NCBI RefSeq assembly: GCF_032464895.1
Contig: NZ_JAWDIC010000001.1
Location: 868,001 to 932,000, forward strand
DNA: 64,000 nt
Direction: 5' to 3'
From: Phycicoccus sp. M110.8
GTDB taxonomy: Bacteria; Actinomycetota; Actinomycetes; Actinomycetales; Dermatophilaceae
Below the pieces are notes generated by a model, which ran no database searches, was not told the DNA's origin, and was given only the letters and a program-made list of their open reading frames with translations. The position numbers were made by a program, and so were the translations under genes. Below are positions 59,756-64,000 of this stretch, piece after piece; position 1 is the stretch's first letter; the number at the start of each line of letters is the position of its first letter.

Positions 59756-60202
59756 GAACCAGGCGAGGCGAGCCCCGAGGCCGGGCGCCCGAGCAGCGAC
59801 GCGGGCGAGCGCGCCGACTACCACGTGCGCATGCAGGAGCAGCGCCGGGCGCGGGAGTCGGCCAAGGCGCAGGTGCTGCTCGACGAGTTCGTCCGCACGG
59901 CGACCGAGCGCGGGCTGGCGACCACGGAGCTCACTGCGCGGACGTGGAAGGGCACGAGCCGCTACCGCACGGGTGTCCGCGGCTGGTACCTGCGGCTCGA
60001 CCGCTCCGTGGGGGTCGACCCCGACGGGCGCTACTACTCCCTGCTGGTGCCGCCACGGTCGCTGGCCCGGTTCCGCGGCGTCGAGGTGGCACCGAGCGAC
60101 CCGCCGCTGCAGGTGGGCGAGGGCGCGCGCGACGGGGAGTCCGTCACCCTCGCCGAGCTGCTGCGGCTGCGGCTCGAGGCCGGCGACGACTTCGTCGACT
60201 GA
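59705..60202 (+). CDS. Conserved protein of unknown function, C-terminal half
   Basis: A 165-residue protein. The first 35 residues are low complexity (three VSGAGD-type repeats from an 18-bp DNA unit, then Glu/Ala/Gly/Ser). A coiled segment (ADYHVRMQEQRRARESAKAQ VLLDEF, about 39-66) follows, then a beta-rich domain with RTWKGTSRYRTGVRGWYLRL, DPDGRYYSLLVPPRSLARFR and VEVAPSDPPLQVGEGARDGE. No family is recognised. GTG 59705 overlaps the previous stop; in-frame GTGs at 59723 and 59741 recur in the repeat, so the start is ambiguous. Confidence 0.72.
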   Translation: MSGTGDVSGAGDVSGAGEPGEASPEAGRPSSDAGERADYHVRMQEQRRARESAKAQVLLDEFVRTATERGLATTELTARTWKGTSRYRTGVRGWYLRLDRSVGVDPDGRYYSLLVPPRSLARFRGVEVAPSDPPLQVGEGARDGESVTLAELLRLRLEAGDDFVD

Positions 60203-60268
60203 CTGCGGCGACTCAGCGCGGAGGTCGTCGGGCGCGGGCCACGCGTGTCGGCCGCCAGCTGGGGCCAG

Positions 60269-60295
60269 CCCCAGCCGGCCCGTGGCCGGCTGGGG
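60269..60295 (+). terminator. 11-bp perfect hairpin before the 17-bp repeat
   Basis: CCCCAGCCGGC (60269-60279) and GCCGGCTGGGG (60285-60295) form a perfect stem with loop CCGTG. It is about 67 bp after the stop of the 59705 gene, and is a likely terminator for the PIG-L operon. Confidence 0.75.
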
Positions 60296-60323
60296 CCGGC
60301 CCGTGGTGGCATCGCCCCATGAC

Positions 60324-60425
60324 CGGCATCCGCCGGTGGTCAGTATCCGCCGGCGACCGGCATCCACCGGTGGTCGGCATCCGCCGGTGGTCGGCATCCG
60401 CCGGTGGTCGGTGTCCGCCGGTGGC
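60324..60425. repeat. Six tandem copies of a 17-bp unit
   Basis: Units of about CGGCATCCGCCGGTGGT start at 60324, 60341, 60358, 60375, 60392 and 60409. Units 1, 4 and 5 are identical; unit 2 is the most diverged; a partial seventh begins at 60426. It fills the gap between the convergent genes ending at 60202 and 60431 and ends five bases before the pterin dehydratase/VOC stop. Each unit holds an internal dyad (CCGCCGGTGG or CCACCGGTGG). Confidence 0.9.
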
Positions 60426-60430
60426 CGGTG

Positions 60431-61150
60431 TCAGTCCGTGCTGGCGGCGGAGGTGTCCACGCAGAGGACTCCCCGGTTGCCGTCCGGGTCGGCGATGACG
60501 GTGAGCCCGGGCGACTCGCTGTCGTCGACGACGGTGCCACCTGCGGCGACAGCCGCGGCGATGCGCGCCTCGACCGCCTCGGGCGGCACGTAGACCTCGA
60601 GGTGGAACCGTTGGCGCGGCCCCTCGTCGTTCTGGCCGTCGCCGTCGCCGTCGCCGAACCACAGGTTCGGCACGCGCCCGGTGGCGTCCCGGACCTCGTC
60701 GCCCGGGGTGCCCCGGCCCTGGGCTCCGGCGTCCCCGGTCAGCAGGGCGGCCCAGACCGGTGCGACAGCCGCCGAGCGCGCGGTGTCGAGGCCGAGCTCG
60801 ACCTCGCTCACCGAGGCCGGGTCTGCCCGGAGCCCGTGGTCGCCTGCGATCTCGGTGACCCGGCGAGCCAGGTCGACGTCCTGCTGGGTCACCCACTCGA
60901 CGACGTGCTCAGTGCCCTCGTCGTCGCGGTAGATCGCGTCGTCGCTGACGAGCTCGAGGTCGACGTACCCCGTACCCATCGCCACCCGCGGGTGGTGCCC
61001 CAGCGCGTCACCGGCCTCCCCCACCACCGCCAGGAACCGCACGGCTGCGCCGAAGTCGTCGACGAGGTACCTGGCATGCAGGCCCTGCGCCAGCTTGCGC
61101 CACTCGGTCAGGTTCGCCTCGGCGATCTGCTTCCCCCTCAACATGTCCAT
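60431..61150 (-). CDS. Fusion of a pterin-4a-carbinolamine dehydratase-like domain with a VOC domain
   Basis: A 239-residue protein. The N-terminal half (about 15-105) is like PhhB/DCoH: ANLTEWRKLAQGLHARYLVD, DFGAAVRFLAVVGEAGDALG HHPRVAMGTGYVDLELVSDD, VTQQDVDLARRVTEIAGDHG. It keeps the GHHP pattern (catalytic His pair) and the central beta-rich part. The C-terminal half is a VOC/glyoxalase domain with APVWAALLTGDAG, RFHLEVYVPPEAVEARIAAA and VIADPDGNRGVLCVDTS. This two-domain type occurs in actinobacteria. Its substrate is unknown; dehydration of a pterin or carbinolamine is inferred only. Start ATG 61150 or 61144. Confidence 0.8.
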   Translation of the reverse strand: MDMLRGKQIAEANLTEWRKLAQGLHARYLVDDFGAAVRFLAVVGEAGDALGHHPRVAMGTGYVDLELVSDDAIYRDDEGTEHVVEWVTQQDVDLARRVTEIAGDHGLRADPASVSEVELGLDTARSAAVAPVWAALLTGDAGAQGRGTPGDEVRDATGRVPNLWFGDGDGDGQNDEGPRQRFHLEVYVPPEAVEARIAAAVAAGGTVVDDSESPGLTVIADPDGNRGVLCVDTSAASTD

Positions 61151-61290
61151 GCCCCGGCACCCTAACGCCGATCCAGCCGCCCAGGCGGTTTCACGACGTG
61201 GCCGCCAACTGCTGTCGGCCGGGTCCGTGGCAGTGCATCGTGACACCTGCCAACCGCCCCGGGAACCGGTCTCCGCGTCATGATCTGGAC

Positions 61291-61977
61291 ATGACGACGC
61301 TGCAGCGGGTGCTGGCTGTCGCCGAGGGCGACTGGGTCGAGGACCGCCTCATCAAGGGCGGGGGCGACGGCGTGCCGGCGGGAGCGGTGGTGCCCACAGG
61401 CTTCGACCGCGTCGTGCGTGTGCTGCACCCGGCGGGCGACGGCCGGACGTGGGCGCAGGTCGCAGCCGACGAGGGTCGCGTCATGCATCCGTTGGCGCAG
61501 TGGTGCGGCATCTACCCGGCCTTCACAGGAACCGGGCGTTCGAGCGACGTCGACCCCGAAGAGGGGTCCATGCCTCCTCGGGTCCAGCGGGCGGTCCTCG
61601 ATCACTGCGTGGCCACCGGTCCCGTGTTCTACGCCGTGTGGGACGGGTTCGGCTTCTGGGACTCGCCCCACGGTGGGCCGACGATGCGGGGTCGGGGCGG
61701 ATACCGCCTCTTCACCGGTCCCAAGGCGGTCCTCACGACGTGGCCCGGCATGGCCCCGCCGTGGCGGCAATCGGCCAACCTCGTCTGGCCATCAGACCGC
61801 TCGTGGTGCATCGCCACGGACATCGACTGGGACAGCACCTTGGTCGCCGGAAGCCCGACGCTTGCCGGCGCCCTTCTCGGGGATCAGCGTCTGGAAGCTG
61901 TGGAAGTCGCCTACGAGGACGACCTGAGCTGGCTCGGGGACCGGGTCAACCCGACCCCGTCCTGGCTCGTCCGCTGA
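61291..61977 (+). CDS. Protein of unknown function, 228 residues
   Basis: A soluble protein without signal or membrane segment. Notable segments are LQRVLAVAEGDWVEDRLIKG, GFDRVVRVLHPAGDGRTWAQ, ATGPVFYAVWDGFGFWDSPH, GGYRLFTGPKAVLTTW, and a C-terminal SWCIATDIDWDSTLVAGSPT then DLSWLGDRVNPTPSWLVR. It has many Trp residues and an acidic character. Paralogues of this type occur in actinobacteria without assigned role. The last 67 bp overlap the antisense end of the HNH nuclease gene. Confidence 0.7.
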   Translation: MTTLQRVLAVAEGDWVEDRLIKGGGDGVPAGAVVPTGFDRVVRVLHPAGDGRTWAQVAADEGRVMHPLAQWCGIYPAFTGTGRSSDVDPEEGSMPPRVQRAVLDHCVATGPVFYAVWDGFGFWDSPHGGPTMRGRGGYRLFTGPKAVLTTWPGMAPPWRQSANLVWPSDRSWCIATDIDWDSTLVAGSPTLAGALLGDQRLEAVEVAYEDDLSWLGDRVNPTPSWLVR

Positions 61978-63464
61978 CCTGCGAGGTCGGCGTCGTACGT
62001 CGCGGTCACGCCAGGCGTCATCCGGGCGTGGGGACGTGGTGGCAGGTCGCGGTCGGGGGTGAGCTCGATGTCTGCCCAGCGGGCGTGCTCGCCGGTGGGT
62101 GGTCGGTATGCCGTGGAGCGACCGGGGTGCCCGACCGCGGCTATCGGCCCGGGACTGGTGCCCATCTCTGTCACCGTCGGGGGGCCGGGTGGCCCTGGTG
62201 GATGACCGCCGGCGATCCGGATGCCGTGCCTGTTGGTGGCCGTGAGGCCGTCGGGTCGGCCGGGGTCGCCGGTGATGGTGACGTCACCGCGGGTGGCGGC
62301 GTCGTGGTGGAACGAGCACAGGGACACCTGGTTGGACAGGTCGGTGCTGCCGCCGTCGGCCCAGGCTGTGAGGTGGTGGACCTCCAGGAAGCGGGTGGCG
62401 GTGCAGCCGGGGAACCGGCAGCCGCGGTCGCGGTCGGTGACCAGGCGTCGGGCGCGGTCGGGCAGGATCCGCATGGCGCGCCCGACCGACACGGGATGCC
62501 CGTTCGTCTCCCACACCGGTTGGACCAGCCCGTTGGTCAGGAGCCGGTCGAGGAGCACCTGGGGGATGGCGCCGCGGGCGTTGACCCACGCGCCGTCGGT
62601 CGACAGGTGCACGTACACCCGGTACCGGCCCGCCCGCGACGACCCACCCGAGCCCTTGCTCGGGCCGCCCTCGCCCACGTCGTCTCGGCCGGCGGCAGCC
62701 AGCGACCGGTGGGCGAGCAGCTCGAACGCGTCGGCATGGGTCGGCGACGGGCCCCTCGTCGTGGACGGCCGCTCCGCACCGGGACCGGGCTCGCCGCGGG
62801 TCTGCAGGAACAGGGCGTCCTTGGCCTCCCGCACCGCCTGCTCGACCAGGGCACCGACCGTGGCGGGGGCGGTATACCGCAGCTGGAACCGCCCGTCCCG
62901 GTCGTAGCCCATCGACAGCTCCGGCCGGGCGCACGCCCGCCGCACCGCATCGCTGTTGCCGGGGGCGCTGCTCCCGTCGTCCTGCTGGGTGCCGTCAGCC
63001 GGCTCACCGGCGGCGTCGGCCCCGTTGTCGCCGTCCTCGGTCGGGGCCACCGCGAACGCGTGTCGGGACACAGCCCGGCGCAGCTGCGGCACCGTCATGT
63101 GCCGGGCCAGCTCGCCCACAGACCGCTGGTACCCGGCCGGCACGTGGTGCGCGACCACCGCCGCCTGGTCCAGCGACAGCTCCCCCGCCGCGACCGCGTC
63201 CGCCACGACCGGCAGCTCCGCCCGCCGCCGCGCGACCGCGGCCACGTCCCTGGCATGCGCCGGCGACAACCCGGCCCGCACGACCAGGTAGTGCTCCACC
63301 GACCGGAACCCGCCATCACCCCAGTGCCGGCCCTCCAGCAGCTGCGCAGCGATGTCCACCAGCTCGGCGTGCGCCGCGTTCAGGGCCCCGGCCACCGCGG
63401 CAGTGCGGTCCCACAGGGCCCGCTGGGCCCTGTCCCGCTGCACCGCGATGTCGCTGACCGGCAT
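61911..63464 (-). CDS. DUF222/HNH endonuclease family protein (13E12-like)
   Basis: A 517-residue protein. The DUF222 region (about 20-290) contains ALNAAHAELVDIAAQLLEGR, FRSVEHYLVVRAGLSPAHAR, VAAGELSLDQAAVVAHHVPA, and FQLRYTAPATVGALVEQAV. The HNH nuclease follows: DRDRGCRFPGCTATRFLEVH, HLTAWADGGSTDLSNQVSLC, SFHHDA, with C-x4-C, HH and N and HH as metal and catalytic residues. A Pro/Gly-rich tail of about 100 residues ends it. Mycobacterial 13E12-repeat genes of this type are LexA-regulated, and a LexA box lies directly upstream here (63472-63487). It probably nicks or cuts DNA under SOS conditions. Confidence 0.88.
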   Translation of the reverse strand: MPVSDIAVQRDRAQRALWDRTAAVAGALNAAHAELVDIAAQLLEGRHWGDGGFRSVEHYLVVRAGLSPAHARDVAAVARRRAELPVVADAVAAGELSLDQAAVVAHHVPAGYQRSVGELARHMTVPQLRRAVSRHAFAVAPTEDGDNGADAAGEPADGTQQDDGSSAPGNSDAVRRACARPELSMGYDRDGRFQLRYTAPATVGALVEQAVREAKDALFLQTRGEPGPGAERPSTTRGPSPTHADAFELLAHRSLAAAGRDDVGEGGPSKGSGGSSRAGRYRVYVHLSTDGAWVNARGAIPQVLLDRLLTNGLVQPVWETNGHPVSVGRAMRILPDRARRLVTDRDRGCRFPGCTATRFLEVHHLTAWADGGSTDLSNQVSLCSFHHDAATRGDVTITGDPGRPDGLTATNRHGIRIAGGHPPGPPGPPTVTEMGTSPGPIAAVGHPGRSTAYRPPTGEHARWADIELTPDRDLPPRPHARMTPGVTATYDADLAGQRTSQDGVGLTRSPSQLRSSS

Positions 63465-63471
63465 AGCCCAA

Positions 63472-63487
63472 TCGTACACCTGTTCGA
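63472..63487 (-). promoter_or_regulatory. LexA (SOS) box upstream of the HNH nuclease
   Basis: TCGTACACCTGTTCGA matches the actinobacterial LexA consensus TCGAAC-N4-GTTCGA with one mismatch (T for A at position 4). It lies 7 bp upstream of the minus-strand ATG at 63464. Repression by LexA and induction by DNA damage is expected. Confidence 0.75.
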
Positions 63488-63552
63488 ACTGGTGAGCGAG
63501 AGTTGTGCACAGCGAATTCGACTGCGGCGCAACGAATCTCGCGGAGCTACGT

Positions 63553-63598
63553 GGTGCAACGGTCCGCTGCCCGCCGCCCGACCACCGGCCGTTGCACC
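63553..63598 (-). terminator. Hairpin downstream of the phosphotransferase gene
   Basis: GGTGCAACGG (63553-63562) pairs perfectly with CCGTTGCACC (63589-63598) over a 26-base loop that can itself fold. It lies 37 bp after the stop at 63635 on the minus strand. It may terminate that gene before the HNH promoter region. Confidence 0.6.
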
Positions 63599-63634
63599 CC
63601 AGAACGCGAAGGCGCGGTGGAGCGTCCGCATCCG

Positions 63635-64000
63635 TCAGCCCAGGAGCGGCACCAGCGCTCGGCCGTAGGCTCGCTCGACCTTGCGCGGGGCGTCTCCCGA
63701 CGCCGGCGACCCGCGCCCGTCGAGGCAGTCGGCGAGCAGCCGGAACAGCGCCGCCCGCACCACCGCCTGCCGCCCGACGCCGGTCGACCACGGGTCGAGC
63801 ACCGACCCGTCCGCCCCGTGCCAGGCCACCGCGTCCAGGAGGCACAACGCCTCCGCCCACCGCGCGGGCCGCCAGTAGGGGGCCACGTCGATCACGACAG
63901 GAGTCCCGGACGCGTCGAGGAGCACGTTGCCGGCCAGGTCGCCGTGGACGAGCTGGTCCGGCCCGAGGTCGACGTCGGCGCGTTCCTCGACGAGCCCGCG
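63635..64000 (-). CDS. Phosphotransferase-family protein (TIGR02569-like), C-terminal part
   Basis: Translation from base 64000 gives 121 residues that start before the catalytic loop: DQLVHGDLAGNVLLDASGTP VVIDVAPYWRPARWAEALC, and later AWHGADGSVLDPWSTG. LVHGDLAGN is the Brenner motif HGDxxxxN of aminoglycoside phosphotransferase-fold kinases, and IDVAPYWRP replaces the DFG-like IDF. This pattern is typical of the actinobacterial TIGR02569 family, whose substrate is unknown. The N-terminal part lies beyond the window, so the gene continues to the right. Confidence 0.85.
   Translation of the reverse strand, partial: RGLVEERADVDLGPDQLVHGDLAGNVLLDASGTPVVIDVAPYWRPARWAEALCLLDAVAWHGADGSVLDPWSTGVGRQAVVRAALFRLLADCLDGRGSPASGDAPRKVERAYGRALVPLLG

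Noticed and set aside
60324-60425. Possible CRISPR array
   Set aside because: The units are 17 bp and directly adjacent, with no unique spacers of 30 bp or so and no cas genes nearby.
1-64000. tRNA, rRNA or transposase genes
   Set aside because: I saw no cloverleaf with CCA end, no ribosomal RNA signature and no DDE transposase text, although short tRNA-like folds could be missed by eye.

Overview
The window is a high-GC (about 70 to 73 percent by eye), densely coding stretch of an actinobacterial chromosome. Several things fit a member of the Micrococcales, perhaps the Intrasporangiaceae (Janibacter, Terrabacter or Phycicoccus type); the family is an inference from gene content and order. 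They are an F420-type LLM oxidoreductase, a PucR regulator, a DesA3-like desaturase with its ferredoxin reductase, PspC and LuxR-type two-component systems, DUF222-HNH and DUF6350/PerM proteins, many GTG starts and GTGA stop/start overlaps. I see no rRNA, tRNA, CRISPR array, transposase or phage genes.

Layout. 1-6.4 kb: end of a DinB-family gene coupled to a rifampin ADP-ribosyltransferase (arr), a DUF4231/SLATT membrane protein, a VOC protein, a membrane-anchored protein, a DUF72 protein, a secreted M28 aminopeptidase and a secreted beta-propeller protein. 6.4-8.9 kb: a CaiB/BaiF CoA-transferase and two membrane proteins of unknown function. 8.9-15.2 kb: desaturase and its reductase, diverging from a PucR regulator that is followed by carbamate kinase and a cyanuric acid hydrolase/barbiturase-family enzyme. 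15.2-40.2 kb: a backbone that recalls the Streptomyces order pcrA - M23 peptidase - B12-binding protein - sucC - sucD - perM - purN - purH. It is opened by three inserted modules: TetR/ester cyclase/LLM/MFS between purN and perM, an ECF sigma factor with a large membrane partner between perM and sucD, and a secreted-protease/CocE/DoxX block between sucC and the B12 protein.

40.2-49.2 kb: a FUSC transporter, UdgB uracil-DNA glycosylase, a GNAT acetyltransferase, an OmpR-type two-component system diverging from a histidine-rich membrane protein, a quinone oxidoreductase, DNA polymerase IV and a small membrane protein. 49.2-55.9 kb: an envelope-stress-like block with a PspC-domain histidine kinase and LuxR regulator, a PspC/LiaF-like protein, a small membrane protein, then a second NarL-type system and its probable membrane target. 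55.9-60.2 kb: Nudix hydrolase and GT4 glycosyltransferase diverging from a PIG-L deacetylase, a YbhN-type flippase-like protein and a small protein. 60.2-64 kb: a 17-bp tandem repeat, a pterin-dehydratase/VOC fusion, an unknown protein, a DUF222-HNH nuclease under a probable LexA box, and the C-terminal part of a phosphotransferase.

The most unusual whole-window signal is the heptamer GGCATAC/GTATGCC. I count about 49 copies where about 6 are expected. It lies on both strands, in all reading frames and between genes, and inside genes it brings in rare codons (GCA, TAT, ATA). The best regulatory leads are three 11-bp direct repeats in front of the histidine-rich protein, two palindromes in front of the TetR gene, a LexA box at the HNH gene, an MtrA-like repeat before the M23 peptidase, and a 33-bp motif shared by two genes for exported or anchored proteins.
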